NCBI RefSeq assembly: GCF_023023025.1
Contig: NZ_CP095481.1
Location: forward strand, 744,001-808,000
DNA: 64,000 nt
Direction of reading: 5' to 3'
Source of the DNA: Amycolatopsis sp. WQ 127309
GTDB taxonomy: Bacteria; Actinomycetota; Actinomycetes; Mycobacteriales; Pseudonocardiaceae
Program-made: the position numbers and the translations under genes
Shown here: positions 18,281 to 26,960 of the stretch, piece after piece
Position numbering within the stretch: the first letter of the stretch is position 1
How the letters are laid out: the number at the start of each line of letters is the position of its first letter
Notes under the pieces: model-generated
Databases searched by the model: none
What the model was told of the DNA's origin: nothing
The model's input: only the letters and a program-made list of their open reading frames with translations

Positions 18281-18298
18281 GAGTAATACGAATTACTC
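18281..18298. promoter_or_regulatory. Candidate LacI-family operator upstream of FAD oxidoreductase
   Basis: GAGTAATACGAATTACTC is a palindrome with 8 of 9 matched pairs. It ends 19 bp before the start codon at 18262. Its core matches the site before the ABC importer, pointing to one shared repressor. Confidence 0.65.
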
Positions 18299-18341
18299 AC
18301 GGCATAGTGCGGGAGTCGGGGCCGCGCGTCAAGGGGTGCGG

Positions 18342-19493
18342 CTAGAGCGGGAGGCCCGCGTAGTTGTTGGCCAGCTCGGTGGCCGCGGCCTCCGACGTCA
18401 CCGTGCGCTGGAGCTGGGACAGCTGGAGCTGCGCGTCGAAGTCGTCGCCGTGACGGTGCAGCATCGACGTCATCCACCACGAGAAGTGCGTGCAGCGCCA
18501 GACCCGTTGCAACGCCGTCTCCGAATAGGCGTCGACGAGACTGCCGTCGCCCCGGAACGAAGCCGTGAGTGCCGTGGAAAGCAGCGCGACATCGGCCACC
18601 GCGAGGTTCAGGCCCTTGGCGCCCGTCGGCGGGACGATGTGGGCCGCATCCCCGGCCAGGTAAAGGTTTCCGTGCCGCATCGGGGTCGTCACGAAGCTGC
18701 GCATCGGCAGCACGCTCTTCTCCGTGATCGGTCCCGTCCGCAACGTCCAGCCCGGGACACCCAGCCGTTCCGACAGGGCCGTCCAGATCCGGTCGTCGCT
18801 CCACCGCGCGATGTCCTCGTCCGGCGTCACCTGCAGGTAGAAGCGGCTGACGTGCGGCGAGCGCATGCTGTGCATGGCGAACCCGTCCGGGTGCCAGGCG
18901 TAGATCAGCTCGTCGGTCGACGGCGCGACGTCGGCCAGCACCCCCAGCCACGCGAACGGGTACGTCCGCTCCCACACCTTCTGCTGCGGCATGAACTCCC
19001 GGCTCGGCCCGTGAAACCCGTCGCAGCCGACGACGACGTCCGCGTCGATCCGCCGCGCGCGCCCGTCACCATCCACAAAGGACACCGAGGGCGAGCCGGT
19101 GACGTCGTGCAGCTCGACGTCGGAGACGGAGTAGAACGCCGGCCGCCCGGCCTTTTCCCGCGCCGCCATCAGGTCCTTGGTCACCTCGGTCTGGCCGTAG
19201 ACCGTCACCGACCGGCCGGTGAGGTCGACGAAGTCCAGGTGGTGCCGGTTACCCGGCCACTGGAGGTGGATCCCGCGGTGCTCCATGCCTTCGGCGTCGA
19301 GCCGGTCGCCGAGGCCGGTGTTCCGGAGCAGCTCGACCGTGCCGGCTTCGAGGATGCCCGCGCGGATCCGCGCCTGGACGTACTCCGCGGTCTGCCGTTC
19401 GAGCAGCACCGAGTCGATGCCCTCGAGGCCGAGCAGGTGGGACAGCAGCAGCCCGGCCGGGCCGGCGCCGACGATGGCGACCTGGGTGCGCAC
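18342..19493 (-). CDS. pobA: 4-hydroxybenzoate 3-monooxygenase
   Basis: 383 residues starting at GTG 19493, with GAAAGGA about 7 nt upstream; a longer in-frame extension adds non-homologous residues. This FAD- and NAD(P)H-dependent enzyme converts 4-hydroxybenzoate to protocatechuate. FAD motifs are VAIVGAGPAGLLLSHLL near the N-terminus, VVGCDGFHG in the middle and YLAGDAAHIVPPTGAKGLNL. ERQTAEYVQARIRAG is a characteristic pobA segment. An IclR-type regulator lies just upstream on the same strand, the usual arrangement for aromatic-acid genes. Ring-cleavage genes are not in the window. Confidence 0.93.
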   Translation of the reverse strand: MRTQVAIVGAGPAGLLLSHLLGLEGIDSVLLERQTAEYVQARIRAGILEAGTVELLRNTGLGDRLDAEGMEHRGIHLQWPGNRHHLDFVDLTGRSVTVYGQTEVTKDLMAAREKAGRPAFYSVSDVELHDVTGSPSVSFVDGDGRARRIDADVVVGCDGFHGPSREFMPQQKVWERTYPFAWLGVLADVAPSTDELIYAWHPDGFAMHSMRSPHVSRFYLQVTPDEDIARWSDDRIWTALSERLGVPGWTLRTGPITEKSVLPMRSFVTTPMRHGNLYLAGDAAHIVPPTGAKGLNLAVADVALLSTALTASFRGDGSLVDAYSETALQRVWRCTHFSWWMTSMLHRHGDDFDAQLQLSQLQRTVTSEAAATELANNYAGLPL

Positions 19494-19565
19494 GCGGAAC
19501 GTCCTTTCGACGACTGAACCCCGAGGATGACGCCGAGAGCACGCGTCACACCAGGGCATTCTCAT

Positions 19566-20312
19566 TCATTGAGAGATCGTCCGCGAAATACCGCGCGCCG
19601 CGGCGAGCAGGGCAGGGATCTGCATCCGGGCGTTCCGGCCGGTGGGGACGATCACCGACAGCGCCGCGACGACGTCTCCCGCCGGCCCGCGCAGCGGCAC
19701 GGCGATGCCGGTCGTCTCCTCGTCGATGAAGCCCGCGCAGTACGCGTAGCCGTCGCGCCGGACGTCGGCAAGGAACCGCCGCAGCCGCGCGGGCTCGGTG
19801 AGCGTGGTGCGGCGGTACGCCGGAAGCGGCCCGGCCAGCACCTCGTCCCGCAGCTCGGCGGGGGCGTGGGCGAGCAGCACGAGCCCGGACGACGACGCGT
19901 GCAGCGGCAGCCGCCCGGCCACCCGCGTCACGTTGACGACCGCGCCGGGCGCCGAAAGCCGCTCGACGAACAGCACCTCACGATCCTCCAGCACCGCGAG
20001 CTGGATGTGGTGCCCGACGACGGCGTGCAGGTCCTCCATGAACGGCAGCGCCGCTTCCCGCAGCCCGAGCGTCGGCGACGCGCGCGACGCCAGCTCCCAC
20101 AATCGGACACCCACCCGGACCTGCCGGTCGGGATCACGCCGCAGCCAGCCGTGCCCGACGAGCTCGTCGATCAGCCGCGACGCCGTCGCGACGTGCAGGC
20201 CCGCGCGCCGCGCGACGTCGGACACGCGCAGCGCCGGCGTGTCCGGCCCGAACGTCTCGAAGACGCGGACGACGCGCGAAATCACGGACTCGCCGTGGGC
20301 CGGTCTCACCAC
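19566..20312 (-). CDS. IclR-family regulator, probable PobR-type
   Basis: About 248 residues. The N-terminal winged helix includes RVSDVARRAGLHVATASRLIDELVGHGWL; the C-terminal IclR effector domain includes SSSGLVLLAHAP and DEETTGIAVPLRG. The start is uncertain: a GTG at 20348 lies inside a hairpin, so the tandem GTGs at 20312/20309 are preferred. It is followed by pobA after about 70 bp. Regulation of pobA by 4-hydroxybenzoate is the natural inference. Confidence 0.88.
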   Translation of the reverse strand: MVRPAHGESVISRVVRVFETFGPDTPALRVSDVARRAGLHVATASRLIDELVGHGWLRRDPDRQVRVGVRLWELASRASPTLGLREAALPFMEDLHAVVGHHIQLAVLEDREVLFVERLSAPGAVVNVTRVAGRLPLHASSSGLVLLAHAPAELRDEVLAGPLPAYRRTTLTEPARLRRFLADVRRDGYAYCAGFIDEETTGIAVPLRGPAGDVVAALSVIVPTGRNARMQIPALLAAARGISRTISQ

Positions 20313-20320
20313 GTCAGGCA

Positions 20321-20348
20321 GTGTGCCCCACCCTGAGGCGGGGCACAC
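20321..20348 (-). terminator. Hairpin between chitinase and IclR genes
   Basis: The arms GTGTGCCCC and GGGGCACAC are perfect inverted repeats around a 10-nt spacer, just after the chitinase stop at 20358. There is no T-run, so this is an actinobacterial I-shaped terminator at best. It also argues against the GTG 20348 start for the IclR gene. Confidence 0.6.
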
Positions 20349-20357
20349 CGCGACGCG

Positions 20358-22133
20358 TCACGGCAGGGCGTTCAGGAACGGCTCGTGGCTGTTCTGGAAC
20401 TCCCAGTTGTAGTACTTGTCCCAGTTGATCGACCACGTCATCAGCCCGCGCAACGCCGGCGACGCACCGCCGCGCAGCGTGTACGAACCACAGCCGGTGC
20501 CCTTGGCCAGGCAGGTCACCGCCGTCTGGACGACGGACGGCGCGAGGTAGCCGTTGCCGGCGCTGACCGCCGCCGGCAGCCCGACCGCGATCTGGTCCGG
20601 CCGCAGCCCCGGGAAGAACTGGCCGGTGTTCGCCACGCTGAACCCGGCCTTGAGCATGTCGCCCATCGCGATCGGGAAGTCCGCAGCGCCCATGTTGTGG
20701 TACTGGTTGTCCAGGCCCATCACCGGGCCGGAGTTGTAGTCCTGGACGTGCAGCACGGTCAGCGAGTCGCGCAGCGCGTTGATCACCGGCAGGTACGCGC
20801 CGGTGCGCGCGTCACCGCCACCCGAGCCGCCGTAGAACTGGTAGCCGACCTGGACGAAGAACGTCTCCGGCGCCATCGTCAGCACAAAACCCGCGCCGTA
20901 CTTGGCTTTCAGCGACTTCAGCGCGGAGATCAGGTTGACGATCGACGGCGTCGTCGGGTTGTGGAAGTCCGTGTCGCCGGCGTTGAGCGAGAGCGAGTGA
21001 CCTTCGAAGTCGACGTCGAGGCCGTTGAGGCCGTACTTGTCGATGATCGCCGAGACGGAGCTGACGAAGGTGTCGCGCGCGGCGGTCGTGGTCAGCTGGA
21101 CCTGGCCGTTCTGGCCGCCGATGGAGATCAGGACCTTCTTGCCCTGCGCCTGCTTCGCGCGGATCGCGGCGATGAAGTCGGCGTCGCTCTCGACGTTCGG
21201 GCACTCCGCGACCGAGCAGCGGTTGAAGCGGATGTCGCCGGAGGTCACCGACGTCGGCTCGCCGAAGGAGAGGTCGATGATGTCCCAGGCCGCGGGGACG
21301 TCCGCCAGCCGGACGTACCCGGAGCCGTTCGCGAAGCTCGCGTGCAGGTAGCCGATCAGGGAGTGCTTGGGCAGCCCGGTGTCGACGCAGCCGGTGGTGC
21401 TGCCGGTGGCCGCGGCGGTGCGCGGCGACTCGCCGGCGGTGTTGTACGCGGCGACGGTGTAGCTGTGCGTCGAGCAGGCCGTCAGCCCCGTGAGGGTGGC
21501 ACTCGTTCCGGTGACGGTCGTACGGAGCGTGCTGCCTTCGTAGACGCGGTAGCCGGTGACGGTGCCCGCGCTCGCGCCCCAGCTCAGGGCGATCGAGGAG
21601 GTCGTGACGGCGCCGACCGACGGCGTCCCGGGTGCTCCCGGCGTGCCAGGGGTGCTGCCGCCGGGACCGTCGAGGACGACGTCGTCGGCGTAGTAGGTGC
21701 CCGCGCCGTACCAGCCGTGCAGGTAGAGCTGGGCCGACGTCTGGCCCGCGGCCGAGGTGAACGACAGCGAAAGCTGGTTGTAGGCGCCCGCGTTGCCCGA
21801 CCAGGTCGACGCGCCGCCGGTGATGCCGAGGTAGACCGGGTTGCCGCGGACCCACGCGGACACGGTGTAGGTCGTGTTCGGCAGCACGGACACCGTCTGC
21901 GCGCACTGGGCGTAGTCGGAGCCGGCCGGGGTGGCGGCCAGCGCGTAACCGCCGGAGTGCACCGGCGTCGCCACGGCCGTGCCACCCGAGCACGTCCAGC
22001 CGGACAGCGAGCCGGCCTCGAAACCGGGGTTGGTGAGCAGGTTGGCCGCGTCGGCGGTGCCTCCGCCGGCCACCAGGCCGGAGAGCGCCAGCGCGGTGGC
22101 GGCGAGTGCTGCGGAGAATCTGGAACGCCTCAT
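20358..22133 (-). CDS. Secreted GH18 chitinase with CBM and fibronectin III domains
   Basis: 591 residues from ATG 22133, preceded by GGAGG. The Sec signal peptide ends TADAA. A beta-sandwich carbohydrate-binding domain follows at about 31-175 (LLTNPGFEAGSLSGW), then a short Gly/Pro/Thr linker, a fibronectin III domain at about 185-265 and the GH18 barrel at about 272-585. The catalytic strand reads NGLDVDFEG: it keeps the DxDxE core including the acid Glu, although the usual first Asp is Asn. It hydrolyses chitin outside the cell. Two DasR-like sites lie upstream. Confidence 0.93.
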   Translation of the reverse strand: MRRSRFSAALAATALALSGLVAGGGTADAANLLTNPGFEAGSLSGWTCSGGTAVATPVHSGGYALAATPAGSDYAQCAQTVSVLPNTTYTVSAWVRGNPVYLGITGGASTWSGNAGAYNQLSLSFTSAAGQTSAQLYLHGWYGAGTYYADDVVLDGPGGSTPGTPGAPGTPSVGAVTTSSIALSWGASAGTVTGYRVYEGSTLRTTVTGTSATLTGLTACSTHSYTVAAYNTAGESPRTAAATGSTTGCVDTGLPKHSLIGYLHASFANGSGYVRLADVPAAWDIIDLSFGEPTSVTSGDIRFNRCSVAECPNVESDADFIAAIRAKQAQGKKVLISIGGQNGQVQLTTTAARDTFVSSVSAIIDKYGLNGLDVDFEGHSLSLNAGDTDFHNPTTPSIVNLISALKSLKAKYGAGFVLTMAPETFFVQVGYQFYGGSGGGDARTGAYLPVINALRDSLTVLHVQDYNSGPVMGLDNQYHNMGAADFPIAMGDMLKAGFSVANTGQFFPGLRPDQIAVGLPAAVSAGNGYLAPSVVQTAVTCLAKGTGCGSYTLRGGASPALRGLMTWSINWDKYYNWEFQNSHEPFLNALP

Positions 22134-22174
22134 CGGGTCCTCCAGTGGGGACGCGGTAGCACCGCGGAGAACCA

Positions 22175-22190
22175 TATTGTCTAGACCACT
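22175..22190 (-). promoter_or_regulatory. DasR-responsive-element-like site, proximal
   Basis: On the minus strand the 16-mer is AGTGGTCTAGACAATA. It closely matches the DasR element known from Streptomyces chitinase and N-acetylglucosamine genes (core TGGTCTAGACCA). It lies about 42 bp before the chitinase start. Confidence 0.75.
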
Positions 22191-22196
22191 GAGTAA

Positions 22197-22212
22197 AATG
22201 TCCAGACCAACT
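22197..22212 (-). promoter_or_regulatory. DasR-responsive-element-like site, distal
   Basis: The minus-strand 16-mer is AGTTGGTCTGGACATT, a second, weaker match to the same element. It is spaced 22 bp (two helical turns) from the proximal site, so two repressor dimers would lie on the same DNA face. Paired direct repeats of this type are classical in Streptomyces chitinase promoters. Confidence 0.65.
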
Positions 22213-22214
22213 CG

Positions 22215-22772
22215 TCAGCAAGCGACCAGCAGCCGAGCCACCAGGCGGGTGCGCTTCGCGCCGGCCCGGTCGACCACCTGGACGCTGCGCCACCCGGGCG
22301 GCACCCGGTCGGCGAGCAGCTCCGCCCGCCACTTCCCGGTGCGGCGGACGTGCCGGTCGAACGAGCCCGGCCGCACCATCCGGCCCCGGCTGCGCTGCCC
22401 CTCCAGGGCCTGCTCGGCGGTGGCGTCGACGAACAGCAACCGCATCGAACGCCCGGTCAGCCTCCCGACCACGGCGAGCAGCGCCCGGGTCGACGCCCGC
22501 GTCGAGGGCTCGTGGACGACGAGCGGCCCGTCGGCGGAGATGGCCCGCCCGACGATCCGCAGCCGGTGCCCCGCGTGCACGAGCGGCCGGTACCAGCGGT
22601 AGGGCACCGCGTCCGGCAGCACCGTCGCCAGCCGCGCCCGGACCTGGTCGGAGTCGAGCACCGGCAGCCCCTCGGCCGCGTGGCGGAGCATGGTGGTCTT
22701 GCCCGCGCCGGGCAGCCCGGCGACGACGAGCAGGTCACGCGGGCCGAGCTCGATGACAGTGGGCTCGCTCAT
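22215..22772 (-). CDS. Small P-loop ATPase/kinase (zeta-toxin/nucleoside-kinase-like AAA)
   Basis: 185 residues. The Walker A motif is AGLPGAGKTTML near the N-terminus, then VLDSDQVRARL, a common feature of small ATP-dependent kinases that phosphorylate a soluble substrate. RSRGRM and FDRHVRRTGKWRAEL may form the lid. ATG 22772 gives the family's normal N-terminus. It is divergent from the 140-residue gene at 23068. No antitoxin is seen beside it, so a toxin role is not supported. Substrate is unknown. Confidence 0.78.
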   Translation of the reverse strand: MSEPTVIELGPRDLLVVAGLPGAGKTTMLRHAAEGLPVLDSDQVRARLATVLPDAVPYRWYRPLVHAGHRLRIVGRAISADGPLVVHEPSTRASTRALLAVVGRLTGRSMRLLFVDATAEQALEGQRSRGRMVRPGSFDRHVRRTGKWRAELLADRVPPGWRSVQVVDRAGAKRTRLVARLLVAC

Positions 22773-23067
22773 GCCCTGACAACGCCCGGCCGAAGGTAAT
22801 GGTTCCTTTACTTTCGACTCCGGACCGTGACTTCGCCGGTGACCGTCCGCACCGGGCACCCCGGCGGCGGGGCGACGCCACTCCGCGGTGGGACCGGTTC
22901 TCACGTCCCGTGTCCACCGTCACCCACTCGCCTGAAAACCCATGCGTGGCACGGCATTCGACGGCCCGGAACCGCTTCGGGTGAAGATCTTCCCCACCTC
23001 TTCCCGGCGTCCGGAAAATCCCTATCTTCTGGAAGGGACGCCACGGCCAGAACAGGGGAAAGGCACC

Positions 23068-23490
23068 ATGACCCAGTCGCTGGAACTCCCACTCCAGGAA
23101 TACTGTCTCGATTGGACACTCACCGGCGACGACGGCGGCCGAGTCGAAGTCACCCTCTCCGGCCAGGTGACCCTGCTCGACAACAACCGGTTCTACAAGA
23201 TCGACGGCGTCGTCTACGTCGCGCAGGGCGACGCCGACATCCGCGCGGTCGGCAACCCGCGCCTGTCCGTGCGCCGCAACGGCGTCGAGCAGTCCGGGCG
23301 CCAGTGGGGCTGGGAGATGTGCTCGGCCCGCAAGAGCCTCGGCGCGCTCAGCACGATGGAGGGATACTTCGTCCGCACCGGCTACTGGGCGCCCGCCGAC
23401 CGCTCGATCCAGCTGAGCCTGTGCGCCGAGCTCGGGTGGAGCCGGCGCAAGACCTACAGCCCGAACGTCACCGTCCGGATGATCGACTAG
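23068..23490 (+). CDS. Conserved hypothetical 140-residue protein
   Basis: The start ATG 23068 is preceded by GGGGAAAGG. The protein is soluble with no signal peptide, mostly predicted beta strands (VEVTLSGQVTLL, FYKIDGVVYVAQGDADIRAV, TMEGYFVRTGYWAPADRSIQLSLCAEL). It resembles a secreted-type beta domain but lacks an export signal. I do not recognise the family. Its 3' end overlaps the convergent kinase gene by 23 bp. Confidence 0.72.
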   Translation: MTQSLELPLQEYCLDWTLTGDDGGRVEVTLSGQVTLLDNNRFYKIDGVVYVAQGDADIRAVGNPRLSVRRNGVEQSGRQWGWEMCSARKSLGALSTMEGYFVRTGYWAPADRSIQLSLCAELGWSRRKTYSPNVTVRMID

Positions 23491-25189
23491 CCACAGTGGA
23501 CTTGCGCCGGGCCGCCGCGACGACGAACCCGGCCGCGACGGCGCCCGCCACCGCGCACCCGGCGCCGAAGCCCGCGGCCGGTTCGTGCACGCGCAGCACC
23601 GACACGCACAGCCACACCGCGGCGCCGAACAGCACGCCGAGCACCGGCCCGGCGACCAGCGCACCCCGCCCGCGGTGGCCGTTGCGGATGTTCCGCAGCA
23701 CCGACTCCAGGTAGGCGAGCGCGAACAGCGCCAGGATGAGGCTGCCCGCGCCCATCGCGCTGGCCAGCGGGTGCTGCGACGTGAGCAGCGTGAACGTCTG
23801 GGTGACGGTCCCGGTCTGGATGGTCGCGGTGACCGCGCCGCCGACGATCCACCGCGCCAGGCCCGGCAGCTCGAGCTGGGCGGTGAAGCCGTTGCCGGCC
23901 GCCTTCGCCGTCGTCTCGGCGGAGCCGAGCGGGATCCCGGCGGCGGTCAGGTCGAGCGCGATCCGGCCGGGGTTGCCGGGACCGGTCACCGTCAGCGGCT
24001 TGCTCAGGTCCACCTCGACCGGCGCCGACACGGGCGCGTCGCCCAGCTTCAGCGTGGGCGACGCCTGGTGCGGCAGCCGTTCCGGGTTGAGCAGCGCGAG
24101 CACGACCAGCGCGATGAGCGCGGCGGCCGCGGCGAGCCGGAACCACAGCGTGGCCGCGTTCGAGGGTGCTTCTTCGGCCACCGGCTGTTGCTGCTGCGGG
24201 ATGCGCGTGGCGGACAACGTCGGATCCGGCGCGGGCCGCTGGACCGGCCGCGTCCGGGCGTCGGCCGGCGGGGCCGGCGCGGTCGGCGAGTTGAGCCCGG
24301 AGATCACCCGCGGCGTCAGGTGCAGCACCGGCACGCCCGCGCGTTCGAGCCAGCCCGGGCCGTAGACGGCCGTGGCGGCGCCGGCCAGGTCGGCCGCGAA
24401 CGCCTCGGCCTCCCGGTAACGCGACTCGGGCTCGCGCGCGAGGCTGCGCATGATCACGCCCGCGATGGGCATCGGCACCCCCGCGATCGGGCGCGGGTCG
24501 GTGAACATGTGCTGGCGCATCATGCTGATCGCGCCGCGCGTGTTGTCGAACGGCAGCTGCCGGGAGAGCAGTTCGTAGAGCACCGTGCCGGCCGCGTAGA
24601 CGTCGGCCGCCGGGCTCAGCGCGTTGCCCATCGCCTGCTCCGGCGCGATGTAGGCCGGGGTGCCGAGGATCTCGCCACCGTGCGTGACGAGCGTGGCGCC
24701 TTCGCTGATGACGCGCGCGATGCCGAAGTCGGCCACCTTCATCACGCCCTGCGTGCTGAACAGCAGGTTCCGCGGCTTGACGTCGAGGTGCAGCACGCCC
24801 GCCCGGTGCGCCGCGTGCAGCCCGGCGAGCATCGCCAGGCCGATCGCGCACGCCTGCTCGCCGCTGACGCCACCGCCGTGGAACCGGCTGTGCACGGTGC
24901 CGCCGTCGAGCCGTTCCATCACCAGCAGGTGCTCGCGACCGGTGCGGACGTAGTCGTACACCGGCACGATGTGCGGGTGGTCCAGGCTGGCCAGCACGCG
25001 CGCCTCGCGGTCGAACAGCTCGCTGCTCGCGGCGTGGTTGAGCACGTCCCAGGGCAGCTGCTTGATCGCGACGCTGCGGCCCAGCGTCCGGTGCGTCCCG
25101 GCGAACACGACACCCATGCCGCCTTCGCCGATCTCGGCGCCGATGTCGTACTGCGGGAGCGCGGCGATCAGGTCCGCCGGTGCGCTCAT
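23468..25189 (-). CDS. Membrane-bound Ser/Thr protein kinase (PknB-like) with C-terminal membrane bundle
   Basis: 573 residues. The kinase domain is at about 14-275: glycine loop GEGGMGVV, catalytic Lys in VAIKQLP, DFG as VADFGIA, and APE as YIAPEQ. The catalytic loop is HLDVKPRNLL: the Asp, Lys and Asn remain but Leu replaces the usual Arg, making it a non-RD kinase. A Pro/Ala linker leads to TM1 near 350, an external beta domain of about 100 residues, then three more C-terminal membrane helices. That topology is unusual for PknB-type kinases, which normally have one TM. The start overlaps the upstream membrane-protein stop (ATGA). Confidence 0.9.
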   Translation of the reverse strand: MSAPADLIAALPQYDIGAEIGEGGMGVVFAGTHRTLGRSVAIKQLPWDVLNHAASSELFDREARVLASLDHPHIVPVYDYVRTGREHLLVMERLDGGTVHSRFHGGGVSGEQACAIGLAMLAGLHAAHRAGVLHLDVKPRNLLFSTQGVMKVADFGIARVISEGATLVTHGGEILGTPAYIAPEQAMGNALSPAADVYAAGTVLYELLSRQLPFDNTRGAISMMRQHMFTDPRPIAGVPMPIAGVIMRSLAREPESRYREAEAFAADLAGAATAVYGPGWLERAGVPVLHLTPRVISGLNSPTAPAPPADARTRPVQRPAPDPTLSATRIPQQQQPVAEEAPSNAATLWFRLAAAAALIALVVLALLNPERLPHQASPTLKLGDAPVSAPVEVDLSKPLTVTGPGNPGRIALDLTAAGIPLGSAETTAKAAGNGFTAQLELPGLARWIVGGAVTATIQTGTVTQTFTLLTSQHPLASAMGAGSLILALFALAYLESVLRNIRNGHRGRGALVAGPVLGVLFGAAVWLCVSVLRVHEPAAGFGAGCAVAGAVAAGFVVAAARRKSTVASRSSGR

Positions 25190-25989
25190 CGGCCGAGGTC
25201 CCGGGTCGCGGGCACGCGCATCCGGACGGTCTGGTCGCCGACCGTCTCGTACTCGGGCTCGGGGGCCGGCTTCACCGGGTTGGGCGTCAGGTAGCCGAGC
25301 AGGAACGCGATCGCCGCGGCGCCGAGCACCACCGGGATCTCGATCGCCGGTTCCGGCGGGACCAGCCGCAGCACGGACAGCGTGATCACCGCGACCAGGC
25401 CGGTGCCGAACCCGGCGGGCAGGAACCGCAGGCCACGGCGCCAGCGGTTGGCGGCCAGGCGGTGGCGGGCCAGTGCGAGCAGCGCCGTCAGCCAGGCCAG
25501 GATCGTGAGCACGAGCATCGCCAGGCCGAAGACGCCGTAGACCGACCAGAACGAGCCCCGGACGTCGGCGACCGTGGTCGCCTCGCCGAGCGTCACGCGC
25601 CCGGCGTCGAGCAGCTCGACCGACGACGGCAGCAGCCCCGTCGCCTGCCCGGACAGGTCGCCGAGGTCGAGCACGAACGTCCGCGTCGCGCTGCCGCGCG
25701 CCGGCACCTCGAACGGCGCCGTCGTGTCGTAGGCGAAGAAGGTGAGCGCGAGCGCGACGCCGGACACCCGCACGCTGCGGACCTTCACCGGCGCGTTACC
25801 GGTGTTGGTGGCCACGACCTCGAGCTTGACCTGGCTCGCCGGGTCGATCGGCACGGTGGCGTCCGCGATCGGCCGATCGTCGATCGACACCTGCAGTCCG
25901 AGCGAACCCGACTCCGCCGAGGCGGCCGGTGCGCCGAGCAGCACCGCGCACAAACCCAACGCAACCCCCGCCGCGATGACACGTCCCAT
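25186..25989 (-). CDS. Membrane protein with extracytoplasmic Ig-like domain, kinase partner
   Basis: 267 residues from ATG 25989. The signal peptide ends ASAES. An external beta-sandwich of about 120 residues follows (SQVKLEVVATNTGNAPVKVRSVRVSG), then three predicted TM segments (VYGVFGLAMLVLTILAWL; LVAVITLSVL; IPVVLGAAAIAFLLGYL) and a short cytoplasmic tail ending near TVRMRVPATRDL, which holds Thr residues that could be phosphorylated. Its ATGA coupling to the Ser/Thr kinase suggests the two work as a unit. Function is otherwise unknown. Confidence 0.75.
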   Translation of the reverse strand: MGRVIAAGVALGLCAVLLGAPAASAESGSLGLQVSIDDRPIADATVPIDPASQVKLEVVATNTGNAPVKVRSVRVSGVALALTFFAYDTTAPFEVPARGSATRTFVLDLGDLSGQATGLLPSSVELLDAGRVTLGEATTVADVRGSFWSVYGVFGLAMLVLTILAWLTALLALARHRLAANRWRRGLRFLPAGFGTGLVAVITLSVLRLVPPEPAIEIPVVLGAAAIAFLLGYLTPNPVKPAPEPEYETVGDQTVRMRVPATRDLGR

Positions 25990-26063
25990 TGGGCATCCCC
26001 TACTTGCGTAATCCAGTTGGTCCGGGATGCTACAGCGAGCACACACCTGGGGAGGACGTTCCG

Positions 26064-26960
26064 ATGCGTTACGTGGTTCGGTTGTTTTTCGGCGCGGTGA
26101 CCGGAGCGTTGCTCCTGGTCGTGTTCGCGTCCAACGCCAACGCACAATACACTTCTTCGGTTGGTTTGAAACCGTCGAGCGGACCGGCCGGAAGCTCGTT
26201 CACCATTTCCTGGAGTTTCTACCCCTGCAAAGGCGCGGTCACCTTTTCCTGGAACGGCACGCCGATGTGGTCGACCCCGGCCACCCTGCAGACCACGAGC
26301 GGCACGGTCGCGGCCAAGGTGCCCGGCGGCGCCCAGCCCGGCACCTACCCCGTCACCGGCACGTGCACCAACGCCCGCACCGGCGGGCCGCTGAGCGCGG
26401 GCAGCCGGTTCACCGTGACCGGCACGACCACCACGACCCCGCCCCCACCGCCGACCACGACGCCGGTCACGCCGCCGCCCGTGACGACCAAGCCCTCGAA
26501 GCCCGGGACCCCCACCACGACCCCGCCGTCAACGACCACCACCCCACCCACGACCACCAGCACACCGCCGACGTCGACCACCCCCACCACGCCCGGCGCC
26601 CCGACGACCACCAGCACCGTGCCGAAGCCGGGCGAGCTGGTCCTGGATCGGCCTAGCGTCCAGCCGGGCGACGAGCTGTCGGCGTCCGGGAGGGGCTGCG
26701 AGCCCGGCCGGATGGTGACGCTGATGGCCGACGGCGCCGAGGTCGGCTCCGCCTACACCGACAGCACCGGCGCCTTCACCGCACCGGTCCAGTTCACCCG
26801 GATCGAGGCCGGCCCGCACACGGTGGTCGCCGAGTGCGGAGTGCGGCTGACCGGCACGGTCGACCAGGTCGTGACCCGCTCATCCGGCGGGCAGACGAGC
26901 ACCTTGGTGATCCTGGTGTTCTTCGTACTGGCCGGTATCGCGGTGATCCGCTTCCCGTAA
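26064..26960 (+). CDS. Surface protein with Thr/Pro-rich stalk and C-terminal TM anchor
   Basis: 298 residues from ATG 26064, preceded by GGGGAGGA. A Sec signal peptide ends NANAQ. A first Ig-like domain carries a Cys pair (SFYPCKGAV and VTGTCTNA). A stalk of about 75 residues is almost all Thr and Pro. A second Ig-like domain (LVLDRPSVQPGDELSASGRGCEPG) follows, with a final TM helix near the end. There is no LPxTG motif, so it is held by the TM. It is divergent from the kinase pair across about 74 bp and may share their stimulus. Confidence 0.78.
   Translation: MRYVVRLFFGAVTGALLLVVFASNANAQYTSSVGLKPSSGPAGSSFTISWSFYPCKGAVTFSWNGTPMWSTPATLQTTSGTVAAKVPGGAQPGTYPVTGTCTNARTGGPLSAGSRFTVTGTTTTTPPPPPTTTPVTPPPVTTKPSKPGTPTTTPPSTTTTPPTTTSTPPTSTTPTTPGAPTTTSTVPKPGELVLDRPSVQPGDELSASGRGCEPGRMVTLMADGAEVGSAYTDSTGAFTAPVQFTRIEAGPHTVVAECGVRLTGTVDQVVTRSSGGQTSTLVILVFFVLAGIAVIRFP

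Noticed and set aside
16595..18286. 563-residue plus-strand frame over the FAD oxidoreductase
   Set aside because: Complementary shadow; the minus-strand frame has all the flavin-binding motifs.
22215..22772. Zeta-toxin/antitoxin module
   Set aside because: The small kinase has a P-loop but no adjacent antitoxin gene, and common non-toxin kinases have the same motif.
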